A stretch of DNA of 64,000 nucleotides from Clostridium sp. D43t1_170807_H7 (GCF_015555905.1 NZ_JADNLK010000006.1:86868-150867); one strand, 5' to 3'; counted from the stretch's first letter, positions 19,213 through 27,787 are shown. Notes: generated by a model not told the origin, from the sequence alone. Translations and numbers: made by a program.

Positions 19213-19581
19213 AAGGGAGAGGGGGATAATAAATATTATCCTATTACGGCTTTTTCATGGACTGTATTATCAAGTGAGATTGCAATAAAGAAAATTGATA
19301 AATCGTTTTTAGAATATAATGAAACTGGAATTCCAAAAGGAATATATACGTATTTTGATATTACTAATATTAATTTAAAAGAAAAAATAAATATTACTAT
19401 TAAGCATAATAATGAAAGTTTTATAGCTACAATTACAACTGATAAAACTTGCAGAGCTAAACTTTCTTGGGGAAATGACTTAAAAGTAGACTTATTTAAA
19501 AATATTAATTTAAATAATTTTACTAATAATACGGATTTAAAAGCCAAATTTGTAAAAAGAGGCAAAAAAGAATATGAAATA
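19205..19581 (+). other. Coding extension upstream of the dual-HTH gene, lacking an in-frame start
   Basis: From the codon after the helD TGA to the ATG at 19582, the helD reading frame stays open for 123 codons with protein-like content (YPITAFSWTVLSSEIAIKK, NETGIPKGIYTYF, RAKLSWGNDL). It contains no ATG, GTG or TTG in frame. An ATG overlapping the helD stop (ATGA at 19205) has a good position but is in the other frame; it reaches this frame if one base is lost or gained in the GGGGG run near 19221-19225. So the gene at 19582 is probably longer and frameshifted here, or reached by slippage or TGA readthrough. By eye, TGIPKG and RAKLSW recall B3/EcoRII-N-like DNA-binding modules; this is weak. 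Confidence 0.6.
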
Positions 19582-20634
19582 ATGTTAATAATAGAGACAA
19601 CAGATAAGAATTATAATAAAAATAAACAGAAAATAAAAGAAACTACATTTACAAATGGTGAGAATAAAATTTTAAAATATCATTCTGAAGAAAATAGAGA
19701 TTATTATATTTCAAACGATAATGAAAAAGTTGAGTGCCAAAGCATTATAGAAATAAAACAAAAGATTATAAGGAATAAAAAAAACTTATCTACGAAACAA
19801 ATGTTAGTTGCAGAATATATTATTAATAATATTGATACGATTCCAGATATAGAAAGTGCAGCAGAGTTGGGGAAAAGTTTAGGGGTAAACGTAGTAGTCG
19901 TAAAAGTAACATTAAGTATGCTAGAATTAGGAGATTTTTTAACTTTTAAAGAAATTATTAAAAGAAGTATAAAAGAAAATAGTATAATAAAAAGTGACGA
20001 CATAAAGGAAAGTTCAGAAGATATTTCTATAAAAAATGAAGAGGTAGATTTTGATAAGCTAATATCAAATATATTAGGTCAAGATAGTATATCAAAAGAG
20101 GAAGAAAAATTTAATATTAGTAATATTAAAAATGTACTAGAATCAAAATCTATTAATATAGAAGTTGATACTTCAGATGAATTAGCTATTGATAGTGTAT
20201 TTAAGGAAGAACGCTTTAATGAATTTAAGGAGTTTTGTTGCTATAATAAAATAAAAAGGATAACAGATATAACATATGATGATATTATGGATTTTAAGTT
20301 TGAAAAAAATATAAGTAGAGAGATACTGAGTGAGATAGCACGGGTAATAAACCAATACGATTATGAGTATAGTAAAAGTTATATTAATTTAGAGTTAGAA
20401 GAGTTAAGAGAAGAAATATCCTGTAGATTATGTAATTTGAAGCCTGAACAAAAGGTAATAGGCGAGTATATTGTTAAAAATTTAGATAAAATACATGAGA
20501 TAGGGAATCTTAGAGAGCTTGCTGATAGCATAGGAGTTAGTCAATTTAAGATACCAGCGGTTTTAACCAAATTAAACTTAGGTACTTTTACCGCATTTAA
20601 AAAGAAGTTAAAAATGATACTTATAATTAAGTAG
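19582..20634 (+). CDS. Protein with two RpiR-type helix-turn-helix domains
   Basis: The 350 residues from the first in-frame ATG contain two HTH_6-like units. One is LSTKQMLVAEYIINNIDTIP then AAELGKSLGVN and FKEIIKRS (about 72-130). The other is LKPEQKVIGEYIVKNLDKIH then ELADSIGVSQFKIPAVLTKL and FTAFKKKLK at the C-terminus. RpiR regulators have one such domain followed by a sugar-binding SIS domain; none is present here. Between them lies an acidic linker and a helical segment (ERFNEFKEFCCYNKIKRI). The true N-terminus probably lies upstream (19205-19581). No good ribosome site precedes 19582. It may be a nucleic-acid-binding partner of HelD. Confidence 0.6.
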   Translation: MLIIETTDKNYNKNKQKIKETTFTNGENKILKYHSEENRDYYISNDNEKVECQSIIEIKQKIIRNKKNLSTKQMLVAEYIINNIDTIPDIESAAELGKSLGVNVVVVKVTLSMLELGDFLTFKEIIKRSIKENSIIKSDDIKESSEDISIKNEEVDFDKLISNILGQDSISKEEEKFNISNIKNVLESKSINIEVDTSDELAIDSVFKEERFNEFKEFCCYNKIKRITDITYDDIMDFKFEKNISREILSEIARVINQYDYEYSKSYINLELEELREEISCRLCNLKPEQKVIGEYIVKNLDKIHEIGNLRELADSIGVSQFKIPAVLTKLNLGTFTAFKKKLKMILIIK

Positions 20635-20651
20635 GTTATAAATTAAAACTT

Positions 20652-20682
20652 AGGGATAAGTAAGCTTATCCCTATACTTTTA
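20652..20682 (+). terminator. Terminator after the dual-HTH gene
   Basis: Stem AGGGATAAG/CTTATCCCT (20652-20673) with a TAAG loop, followed by ATACTTTTA. Confidence 0.7.
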
Positions 20683-20713
20683 TATCAAATAATATTTAGG
20701 AATAGATTTATAA

Positions 20714-21658
20714 ATGGGAAAAGTAAATAATGCACTTAGAATGTTAGCAATTCTTAGAAGTAGAAAAAAAGTTACAAGAAAAGAATTAGCAGAAGAGCTA
20801 GAAGTAGATATTAGACAAATAACAAGATATAAAGAAGATTTAGAATATGCTGGAGTTACAATTACAGAAATAAAAGGTAGATACGGTGGATATATTTTAG
20901 AAAACAAAGATTACTTATTAAACTTAGAGTTAAGTGATAATGAGAGTTTATCATTATCTAAGACAAAAGATTTTCTAAAGGGACAAGGCTTACATTTCTA
21001 TAATGATTTAAGTTCAGCAGTAGAAAAAATAAAGGCTATAAATCCAAAAGATGATATGTATAACTCAGAAAATATATATAATAAAGGAATTAAAATAAAA
21101 GCCAATCAGCAAGAAGAAAGTAAAAAATGGCTTACTATTAATGATGGAATTATAAATAATAGAAAAATAAAAATTAAATATATGGATTCTAACGGAAATA
21201 TAACAGAAAGAAAAATTCATCCTTATGGATTATATACTTATTATGGATCTAATTACTTTATAGGAAAATGTGAAGAAAGAAATGCATTAAGACAATTTAA
21301 ACTAGTTAGAATAAAAGATATTGAATTATTAAAAGAGAAGTTTGAGAAAGATAATTTTGATTTATCAAATCATCTAAAAAATACACTTGGAATTTTTAAA
21401 GATAAAAGTTATGAAGTAAAACTAAAAATAACATATCCATATGCTATGGGCTTTAAAGAGTATTCATGGACTGAAGATGAAAAAATAGAAGATTATATTG
21501 AAGAAGGATATATAATTTATAAGGCAACAGTAGAAGGTAAAACGGAAATTATTCCATGGATAATGGGAATGGGAACAGCTTGTACTGTTTTAGAACCATT
21601 AGAATTAAAAAAAGATATTATAAAAGCATATAAAGATGTGCTTAACAATTATAAATAG
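20714..21658 (+). CDS. WYL-domain transcriptional regulator
   Basis: The 314-residue protein has an N-terminal winged HTH (NNALRMLAILRSRKKVTRKE, then LEVDIRQITRYKEDLEYAG) and a WYL domain (NRKIKIKYMDSNGN, HPYGLYTYYGSNYFIGKC, residues about 150-200). WYL proteins sense ligands, often nucleic acids or nucleotides, and frequently control defence islands (BrxR and CapW are examples). It has its own terminators on both sides. Its position beside the helD/HTH genes and the large defence operon suggests it regulates one of them; no operator could be assigned. Confidence 0.82.
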   Translation: MGKVNNALRMLAILRSRKKVTRKELAEELEVDIRQITRYKEDLEYAGVTITEIKGRYGGYILENKDYLLNLELSDNESLSLSKTKDFLKGQGLHFYNDLSSAVEKIKAINPKDDMYNSENIYNKGIKIKANQQEESKKWLTINDGIINNRKIKIKYMDSNGNITERKIHPYGLYTYYGSNYFIGKCEERNALRQFKLVRIKDIELLKEKFEKDNFDLSNHLKNTLGIFKDKSYEVKLKITYPYAMGFKEYSWTEDEKIEDYIEEGYIIYKATVEGKTEIIPWIMGMGTACTVLEPLELKKDIIKAYKDVLNNYK

Positions 21659-21679
21659 TATTTAATGAAGCTATAAATG

Positions 21680-21724
21680 AAGCTATATAAGAATTAAACA
21701 TAGAATTCTTATATAGCTTTTATT
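21680..21724 (+). terminator. Terminator after the WYL gene
   Basis: Stem AAGCTATATAAGAATT/AATTCTTATATAGCTT around an 8-base loop, then a run of T (CTTTTATT). Confidence 0.75.
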
Positions 21725-21797
21725 ATTGATCTAAATATAATAATTGATCTATAATTTCTTGTTAAATTAATTATTTTATAATAAGGAGTTAGGTAAC

Positions 21798-21974
21798 ATG
21801 AATAAATATAAATTTAATATAGAAGAAATACTGAACAAGGAAGTAATAGTTGAAGCTGAAAACTTTGAGGAAGCTATGAAAACAATTAATAAATTATATA
21901 GAGATGAAGAAATTATCTTAGATTATGATGATTTTGTAGGATATACAATAAATTATATTAATGAAGAAAAATAA
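21798..21974 (+). CDS. DpnD/PcfM-like small protein (58 aa)
   Basis: The ATG at 21798 follows AAGGAGTTAGGTAAC. The C-terminal part VIVEAENFEEAMKTINKLY then EEIILDYDDF closely follows the DpnD-PcfM pattern (EAENxEEAxxK...xxEIxLxxDDF) seen in small proteins of Dpn restriction loci and conjugative plasmids. Function is unknown in the family. The gene is isolated, with a terminator upstream. Confidence 0.65.
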   Translation: MNKYKFNIEEILNKEVIVEAENFEEAMKTINKLYRDEEIILDYDDFVGYTINYINEEK

Positions 21975-22062
21975 ATTTAAAAAATATTTCAAAAGGACAA
22001 TATAAGTCACTATTAAGATTTATTATATAGGCATAGAATAAATTATTTAAGAGGTGGCAGAA

Positions 22063-22551
22063 ATGATAAAAATAAAACATAATTTAGATGCAAATAAATT
22101 CAAATGGTTATGGTGTAAATATGTACAAGCAGGAAATGACGAAAAGCATTGTACAAATTCTTTAAAAGGAAAGTATAGCAAAAAGTTTAGTAAACATAAT
22201 GAAAACTTTAATAATGAAACAACAATAATATTTGATGAGCAACCAGAAGATACTTTCAAGGCTATTTATATATGTGGAGTTATTAGTAAAGGATATAGTG
22301 CAAAAAAGAATTATCCACATAATGTTCATTTAGCAATTGTTCCAAAGAAAGGTGCTAGATGTTTATATCAATTTGAAGAGTGGACTATAGAAATTGAAGA
22401 TGGAATGATTTCTATGATTCCTGAGATTGAAGAGCTTCCAGCAAAGTATCAAGATTTACCAGAGCAATATGTAACTTGTAGAATATTCAGATGGGCTATT
22501 GGATATTTCTTTAATGAGGAGGATAATGGTAATGAAAGTATATGTAGTTAA
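22063..22551 (+). CDS. Hypothetical protein (162 aa)
   Basis: I chose ATG 22063 over GTG 22054 because AAGAGGTGG then sits at normal spacing. The protein is mixed alpha/beta with several aromatic and cysteine residues (KFKWLWCKYV near the start, RIFRWAIGYFF near the end). It has no membrane segment or recognised domain. Its 3' end overlaps the next gene by 20 bases, so the two are translationally linked. Confidence 0.6.
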   Translation: MIKIKHNLDANKFKWLWCKYVQAGNDEKHCTNSLKGKYSKKFSKHNENFNNETTIIFDEQPEDTFKAIYICGVISKGYSAKKNYPHNVHLAIVPKKGARCLYQFEEWTIEIEDGMISMIPEIEELPAKYQDLPEQYVTCRIFRWAIGYFFNEEDNGNESICS

Positions 22552-22783
22552 TCATACATTATTTATATTTTCTCCTCATGAAATTGAGGTGACTAATAAA
22601 GTATTTACTAAAAAAGAAGATGCTTATAAATGTTTTAATGATCTTATAAGTGAAGCAAGAATAGCAGCCTATGAATTTGATAATGGGCAAGGGGAATTAA
22701 GAAATGATGAATGTTTTGAAATGCTAGTTGATGAAATGGATTATGAAGTTCAAATAACAATTGAAGTTGTAAATTTAGAATAA
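22532..22783 (+). CDS. Hypothetical protein (83 aa)
   Basis: ATG 22532 is preceded by AGGAGG with 9 bases spacing; earlier in-frame ATGs (22499, 22526) lack this. The protein starts MKVYVVNHTLFIFS and continues with an acidic helical body (KKEDAYKCFNDLISEAR), a short phage/plasmid-type architecture. No family is recognised. It overlaps the upstream gene. Confidence 0.6.
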   Translation: MKVYVVNHTLFIFSPHEIEVTNKVFTKKEDAYKCFNDLISEARIAAYEFDNGQGELRNDECFEMLVDEMDYEVQITIEVVNLE

Positions 22784-22815
22784 CTTAAAATAGCTTAAAT
22801 GGAGAAAGGGAATTT

Positions 22816-22926
22816 ATGATAGAAAAAATAAAAATTATAACTATAGGTTTAATAAAAATAATAGGATTTATTATAAGTCTTTATATAGTGCAACTTATAG
22901 GATTTAACATAGGTATTAGGTTGTAA
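22816..22926 (+). CDS. Small hydrophobic peptide (36 aa)
   Basis: GGAGAAAGGG precedes ATG 22816. The peptide is almost one hydrophobic helix (IITIGLIKIIGFIISLYIVQ) with basic ends. It could be a small membrane protein or a toxin-like peptide, or a chance frame; the ribosome site favours translation. Confidence 0.4.
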   Translation: MIEKIKIITIGLIKIIGFIISLYIVQLIGFNIGIRL

Positions 22927-23021
22927 AGAAATGATAAAATACTTTTATTAATTAGAGAATATATAATGGATGAACGTATTATTTAATCATTATACTATTA
23001 TAAATTATAAGAGGTAATAAA

Positions 23022-23432
23022 ATGAGTAAATTAGAGAAAAGAATGAAGTTAGCTAATGAAGCTATAGAATTAATTAAAGAATTTAGAGAAGAAGCTGGAA
23101 TATTAGGAAATAATCCTTTAAAATCAGTGTCAATAAAGGAAGATGGAGAAATAATTGAAGTAGATGATGAGTTTGACGGAATAATCGAATATTCACTTAT
23201 AGAAATAAGTTCAATATTTTTAACAGAAATGAGGGGATGGGGACCATGCTCAGCTGGATTTTATGAAGCTATGGATTTAGCACTAGATGATTTAGAAGAT
23301 GATTTTAACAAATATTCTAAAGAAGAATTTAAGGAGTATGCTGGAAGCTTAAAATATGCTGAATATAGATGTGAGCAAATATATAAAAGATTAGAAGAAA
23401 TAGGAGAAGAAGCATCAAGGTTAGATAATTAA
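23022..23432 (+). CDS. Hypothetical acidic protein (136 aa), paralogue of the 40560 gene
   Basis: AAGAGGTAATAAA precedes the ATG. The protein is acidic, starting with a helix (LEKRMKLANEAIELIKEFRE), then GIIEYSLIEISSIFLTEM and GWGPCSAGFYEAMDLALDDL. The EAxELIKE and IIEYSLxEIxxIF stretches recur in the smaller protein at 40560-40850, so the two are probably paralogues. No function is known to me. Confidence 0.65.
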   Translation: MSKLEKRMKLANEAIELIKEFREEAGILGNNPLKSVSIKEDGEIIEVDDEFDGIIEYSLIEISSIFLTEMRGWGPCSAGFYEAMDLALDDLEDDFNKYSKEEFKEYAGSLKYAEYRCEQIYKRLEEIGEEASRLDN

Positions 23433-23480
23433 TTTATTAAATAATATTATAAATATATAAAGATAAAATGGGAGGTAAAA

Positions 23481-23924
23481 GTGGAAAGTGTTATATTAGA
23501 AGAGGTAATTGAAGAAATAATAGATGAGGAAAGTGTAAGAAAAGCATATTTAAATATAATATTATTAAGAGGTAACATAAAAACTAAAGAAGATTGCTTT
23601 AAATTTTTAGCTAGTGTAAATTTATTAAATTCTTATGTTAAAAAAGATTATGCACTAGAAGAGATAAAGAAAAGTTACATATTTAAGAATTTTATATCAG
23701 ATGTAATTGAAGATATTATATTAAATAAAATCAGTGGTGTTGATATATATTATACAAAAGAAGTAGTTTATATAAATATAAATGGATATCAATTTAGTTT
23801 TCATTATGTAAAAGAAACAGATATAATTAGGGAGTATAAAAATAGTGCAAGAAATATAAAGCAAGAGTGGAAAGGCATAAGATTGCAACCAATAGCCTTG
23901 TCTATATTTAATAAAGTATCCTAA
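23481..23924 (+). CDS. Hypothetical protein (147 aa)
   Basis: GTG start with GGGAGGT at good spacing. The protein is mainly helical with a beta segment (GVDIYYTKEVVYININGYQF). No recognised domain. It ends with SIFNKVS. Confidence 0.55.
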   Translation: MESVILEEVIEEIIDEESVRKAYLNIILLRGNIKTKEDCFKFLASVNLLNSYVKKDYALEEIKKSYIFKNFISDVIEDIILNKISGVDIYYTKEVVYININGYQFSFHYVKETDIIREYKNSARNIKQEWKGIRLQPIALSIFNKVS

Positions 23925-23959
23925 GCAATATAATAAAAAATTAATTTAGTTTAAAGGAA

Positions 23960-24562
23960 ATGAAACAAATGATAAACAGAACATTAGATTTTTACAACAA
24001 CAATTCAAAATCATATATAGAAAGTACATTATCAGTAGATATGAGCCATCTATATAAGGATTTCCTAAAACACATACCTAAAGGTGGACATATACTTGAT
24101 TTAGGATGTGGATCAGGAAGAGATAGTCTTGAATTTATAAAACAAGGATACAATGTTACAGCAGTTGATGGGTCAAAAGAATTATCAATTGCTGCAAGTA
24201 AACTTATTGAACAAGAAGTAATTTGTAGTAAATTTGAAGAACTACAATTAACAGAAAAATTTCATGGTATATGGGCATGTGCCTCATTGCTTCATATAAA
24301 TAAAAGAGACCTAATTCAGGTAATAAAAAATATATCATCTAATTTAGAACATAATGGAGTATTTTATATGTCATTTAAATATGGAGAAAATGAGTATATT
24401 GATGAGAAGGGTAGATATTTTAATTATTATACAGAAGAAACATTTAAAGAAATGCTATCACAAGTACCAAACCTAAAGATAAAAACTATATATAAGTCAG
24501 GAGACACTCTTGGTGGTAGAAATAATTTAGTATGGCTAAATATAATATTGGAGATAAGATAA
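23960..24562 (+). CDS. Class I SAM-dependent methyltransferase
   Basis: Motif I HILDLGCGSGRDS is at about 45-57, motif II AVDGSKELSIAA follows, and the motif IV region is GIWACASLLHI. This is a small (about 200 aa) Tam/TehB-like methyltransferase; the substrate cannot be read from the sequence. ATG 23969 is an alternative start with better spacing from AAAGGA. Confidence 0.8.
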   Translation: MKQMINRTLDFYNNNSKSYIESTLSVDMSHLYKDFLKHIPKGGHILDLGCGSGRDSLEFIKQGYNVTAVDGSKELSIAASKLIEQEVICSKFEELQLTEKFHGIWACASLLHINKRDLIQVIKNISSNLEHNGVFYMSFKYGENEYIDEKGRYFNYYTEETFKEMLSQVPNLKIKTIYKSGDTLGGRNNLVWLNIILEIR

Positions 24563-24627
24563 TCTGTTTAAATATTAAGTAATATGGGCTATAATAAAGA
24601 TATAGTGATTAAAATAGGAGGGTAGTT

Positions 24628-24684
24628 ATGGCAGTATATTTAAACACAAAAAGACAACTTGAAAATTATAAAGCATTATCATAG
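24628..24684 (+). other. Out-of-frame 5' coding fragment of the AAA-ATPase gene
   Basis: ATG 24628 has a strong GGAGGGTAG ribosome site and encodes MAVYLNTKRQLENYKALS before a TAG. The MxVYLN start is what this AAA-ATPase-like family normally begins with. Adding two bases near 24678 (TATC to TATATC) would join it to the long downstream frame as ...KALYHRKKYFVDKS. Confidence 0.6.
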
Positions 24685-26251
24685 AAAAAAGTACTTTGTA
24701 GATAAATCATTAATTATCGAAAAATTAAATGAATTAATATGTACTGATGATAGATATGTATGTATTACTAGACCAAGAAGGTTTGGTAAATCTAGTGTTA
24801 TAAATATGCTTGGAGCCTACTATACAAATGCCTTCAATTCTAATGATATATTTGATAATTTAGAAATAAGTAAATGTGAAACTTATGAAGATAATTTAAA
24901 TAAATATAATGTAATTAGCATATCATTCAATAAAATCCCTGAACATAGCAATACTTTTAAAGATTATATGTCTATGATAAAAGAGTCACTAATAATGGAT
25001 ATAAAAGAAGCATATCCCAATATAAAGGTTGAAAATTATTTTACAATAAGTGATATGTTAATGGATACTGGAGACAAGTTTATATTTATTTTTGATGAAT
25101 GGGATTATATTTTTAATAATGATTTATTTGAAGAAAATCAGAATGAATTTTTGGAGTTTTTGAGAAATCTTCTTAAGGACCAGCCATATGTAGCACTTGC
25201 ATATATGACAGGAGTACTCCCAATAAAGAAGTATTCTAGTGGATCAGCACTTAATATGTTTGATGAGTATACATTTTTAAAGGATAGAATATATGATGAA
25301 TACTTTGGTTTTACAGATGATGAAGTTAATGAATTATGTAATAAGAATAAACTAATTGATTTTAAATATTTAGAGAAATGGTATAATGGATACTTAACTG
25401 CTAAAGGAACTAGAATTTATAATCCACGCTCTGTAGTTAAAGCTCTTCAAAATGGATATTGTGAAAGTTATTGGACTAATACTGGAGCAATGGAAGAGGT
25501 AAAGGAGTATTTAAAATATAATACTTTAGACATAAGAGAAGATGTAATTGCAATGGTAGCTGGTGAAGAAGTTGATATTACTATAAATGAAGAATTTAGA
25601 GCAGGTCAAGGGCAACCTAAAACTAAAAAAGAAATATATTCTGCAATGATAATATTAGGTTTTTTATCTTATCATGATGGATATATTAAGATACCTAATA
25701 AAGAGCTTATGTATGAATTTGAAAAAGCAATTAAGGATGAGTCATTTGGGGAAGTATCAGAAATAATAGAGAAATCAAGAAATATGTTAAAAGCTACTGT
25801 AAATAGAGATACTGAAGTTGTGAAGAAAATATTACATGATATTCATAATTCAGAAATTCCAATACTTCAATATAATGATGAAAATTCATTAGCCTGTGTG
25901 TTAACTTTAGCATATTTATGTGCTAGAGATACTTATAGAGTTGAACGTGAAGAGGCATTGGCTCACTTAATGAATTCGAAGAATGAATTTAGTGAACAAG
26001 CCCATCCTACTGTAGTAGGATGTTCCAATAAAATATATGCTGATTTCACTTTTCATCCAAGAAGAAAAAATGATATAGCATTTATTGTAGAGTTAAAAAA
26101 GGATGAAAATGTAGATGTAGCATTAAATCAAATTAAAGAAAAAGAATATATTCAAAAGTTTAAAAAGGAAAATAATGAAGTTTTAGCAGTTGCTATTTGT
26201 TATGATTCTAAAAGAAAAGAACATAGTTGTAAAATAGAAAAAATAAATTAA
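24659..26251 (+). CDS. AAA-ATPase-like/PD-(D/E)XK nuclease family protein, N-terminus frameshifted
   Basis: The 530-residue frame has YFVDKSLIIEKLNEL, Walker A RPRRFGKSS (about 39-47) and Walker B FIFIFDEWDYIF (about 141). At the C-terminus a PD-(D/E)XK nuclease-like region (ADFTFHP, AFIVELKKDE, about 460-480) is present. This is the AAA-ATPase_like + PDDEXK_9 architecture, abundant in Clostridia and Bacteroidetes and of unclear function. The only in-frame start is a TTG (24659) without a good ribosome site. The natural start is in another frame at 24628, so the gene is probably frameshifted or phase-switched. Confidence 0.75.
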   Translation: MKIIKHYHRKKYFVDKSLIIEKLNELICTDDRYVCITRPRRFGKSSVINMLGAYYTNAFNSNDIFDNLEISKCETYEDNLNKYNVISISFNKIPEHSNTFKDYMSMIKESLIMDIKEAYPNIKVENYFTISDMLMDTGDKFIFIFDEWDYIFNNDLFEENQNEFLEFLRNLLKDQPYVALAYMTGVLPIKKYSSGSALNMFDEYTFLKDRIYDEYFGFTDDEVNELCNKNKLIDFKYLEKWYNGYLTAKGTRIYNPRSVVKALQNGYCESYWTNTGAMEEVKEYLKYNTLDIREDVIAMVAGEEVDITINEEFRAGQGQPKTKKEIYSAMIILGFLSYHDGYIKIPNKELMYEFEKAIKDESFGEVSEIIEKSRNMLKATVNRDTEVVKKILHDIHNSEIPILQYNDENSLACVLTLAYLCARDTYRVEREEALAHLMNSKNEFSEQAHPTVVGCSNKIYADFTFHPRRKNDIAFIVELKKDENVDVALNQIKEKEYIQKFKKENNEVLAVAICYDSKRKEHSCKIEKIN

Positions 26252-26280
26252 GATATTTAAATTAAGATATTTAAATAACA

Positions 26281-26313
26281 AAAAGATCTGGTATTATGCT
26301 AGGTCTTTTAATT
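26281..26313 (+). terminator. Terminator after the AAA-ATPase gene
   Basis: Stem AAAAGATCT/AGGTCTTTT (one G-T pair) followed by TTTTAATTTTG. Confidence 0.65.
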
Positions 26314-26394
26314 TTGAAATATTGTTAAAAATTTCTAAAAAGAATATAATAAAGATATATATTTGTAAAATTTGGGGTTTGAGAGGTTATTTTA

Positions 26395-27360
26395 GTGGGG
26401 AATAATAAGTGGAAAAGAAAATTGATAAACTTTACAAAATCAACATTATTCATTATTATATTAAGCTTATTAGGATTTTTATTTGGAATTACAATAGGAA
26501 AAAGTAATAATTTCTTATCAGAAAGTATATTAGTTATTATATCTATAATAATAGTAATAGGGTTATTAATTTATATTTATATAAAAGTCAATATATTTAA
26601 CTCTTTAATATCATCTGCTACAAAGAAAAAGTTTAAAAAATATCTTTATTTTACAATGGTATTATTATCTTTTGTAATGTATTATTTATATAATAAAGAA
26701 ACTTTTTTAAAAACATATAAGCTAAATAATTTTGGAATAAATCAAGGTCAGTATATATTTATTGTAAATTTTATTGGATTTTTTGCAATAGCATTTATTC
26801 TTTATAATTTAATTTTAAAAGAATATTCACTTAAAAAATTGAGTAAAAATGAAATAGAGTTATCTGAAGAATTGGATATAGCTGATAAACAAAGTAGCTT
26901 AATAAACAAATATGAAGAGATAATAAAAAAATATTCTCAAATAATTTGTAAGATTGATAGGACAATGAATTATTTAGATACTGAAGGTCTTATTAGGGAT
27001 GATTATGAAATAAATGAATATATTATAATCATAGAAGAATTTATTAAAGAGTTTACCTTAGCCATTAATGATATTAGTATAATAGTAAAATCAAGTGATT
27101 CTTTTGAAAGTTTTGCAAAAGATGAACTAGGATGTAATTCTTTTAATATTAAAAAGATAAAAGCTAATATTGAAGAGAATAGAGTTTATGTACATAATAA
27201 TAGGATATATATTATGTATGGATCTAGTATAATAAATGATAGTATGGTATTGATTATTGATATGGACAATGCTTATCCAGGAGAATTAGGATTATTAGTT
27301 TATAGTTATTTGTTTTCAGTAGAAACAAGTTATTCAAAATATTTAATTGATGTAATGTGA
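26395..27360 (+). CDS. Membrane protein with four predicted helices (321 aa)
   Basis: GTG start after GAGAGG. Four hydrophobic segments occupy about residues 15-37, 43-64, 80-97 and 115-142. A soluble ~175-residue C-terminal region follows, with a helical stretch (SEELDIADKQSSLINKYEEI) and a short beta-rich end (NNRIYIMYGSS). I recognise no family. It is followed closely by two small paralogous genes, so a membrane-anchored small system is possible. Confidence 0.6.
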   Translation: MGNNKWKRKLINFTKSTLFIIILSLLGFLFGITIGKSNNFLSESILVIISIIIVIGLLIYIYIKVNIFNSLISSATKKKFKKYLYFTMVLLSFVMYYLYNKETFLKTYKLNNFGINQGQYIFIVNFIGFFAIAFILYNLILKEYSLKKLSKNEIELSEELDIADKQSSLINKYEEIIKKYSQIICKIDRTMNYLDTEGLIRDDYEINEYIIIIEEFIKEFTLAINDISIIVKSSDSFESFAKDELGCNSFNIKKIKANIEENRVYVHNNRIYIMYGSSIINDSMVLIIDMDNAYPGELGLLVYSYLFSVETSYSKYLIDVM

Positions 27361-27373
27361 GGTGTATTTTATT

Positions 27374-27541
27374 ATGGAAACTAATTTAGAAAAATTAAAA
27401 GTTATAGCAGATAAAAAATCAGAAGGTAAAAGTCAAAGAAATAGACCCATTGTAATAGATATATCAACACCAACTAAATCAGGAGTTGATATTAAGGATA
27501 AGGTAGAAAAACTATATAAAAGTCTTTTAGTAAAGGCTTAA
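27374..27541 (+). CDS. Small protein (55 aa), first of two tandem paralogues
   Basis: Starts 13 bases after the membrane protein, with GAGGTG upstream. It aligns over nearly its full length with the product of 27614-27787: LEKLKVIADKK, then PIVIDISTPTKSGVDIKDKVEKLYKSL. Duplication with sequence divergence supports that both are, or were, coding. Function unknown. Confidence 0.55.
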   Translation: METNLEKLKVIADKKSEGKSQRNRPIVIDISTPTKSGVDIKDKVEKLYKSLLVKA

Positions 27542-27613
27542 TGTTATTTGTAATATTTTTTAGCTATATTGAGTATTGTATATTATGAAATAATAGGGAA
27601 AAGGTATGCAAGA

Positions 27614-27787
27614 ATGTTGACTTCAAGTTTAGAGCAATTAAAGGAACTGAATAAAAATAAGGATGAGTGTAAGAAGTGTACTAAGAGTTATATTATTATT
27701 AATCCAGTAATTCCTATAAAATCAGGAAACGATATTACTAAAAAAGTTAAAAGTATATATAATAACTTTTGTTGTAAATTAAATTAA
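27614..27787 (+). CDS. Small protein (57 aa), second of two tandem paralogues
   Basis: ATG 27614 follows GGGAAAAGG at 8 bases; the in-frame TTG 27569 is less likely because homology with the upstream paralogue begins at this ATG. Shared elements are LEQLKELNKNK and IPIKSGNDITKKVKSIYNNF. It has gained cysteines (DECKKC, FCCK) that the first copy lacks. Confidence 0.5.
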   Translation: MLTSSLEQLKELNKNKDECKKCTKSYIIINPVIPIKSGNDITKKVKSIYNNFCCKLN

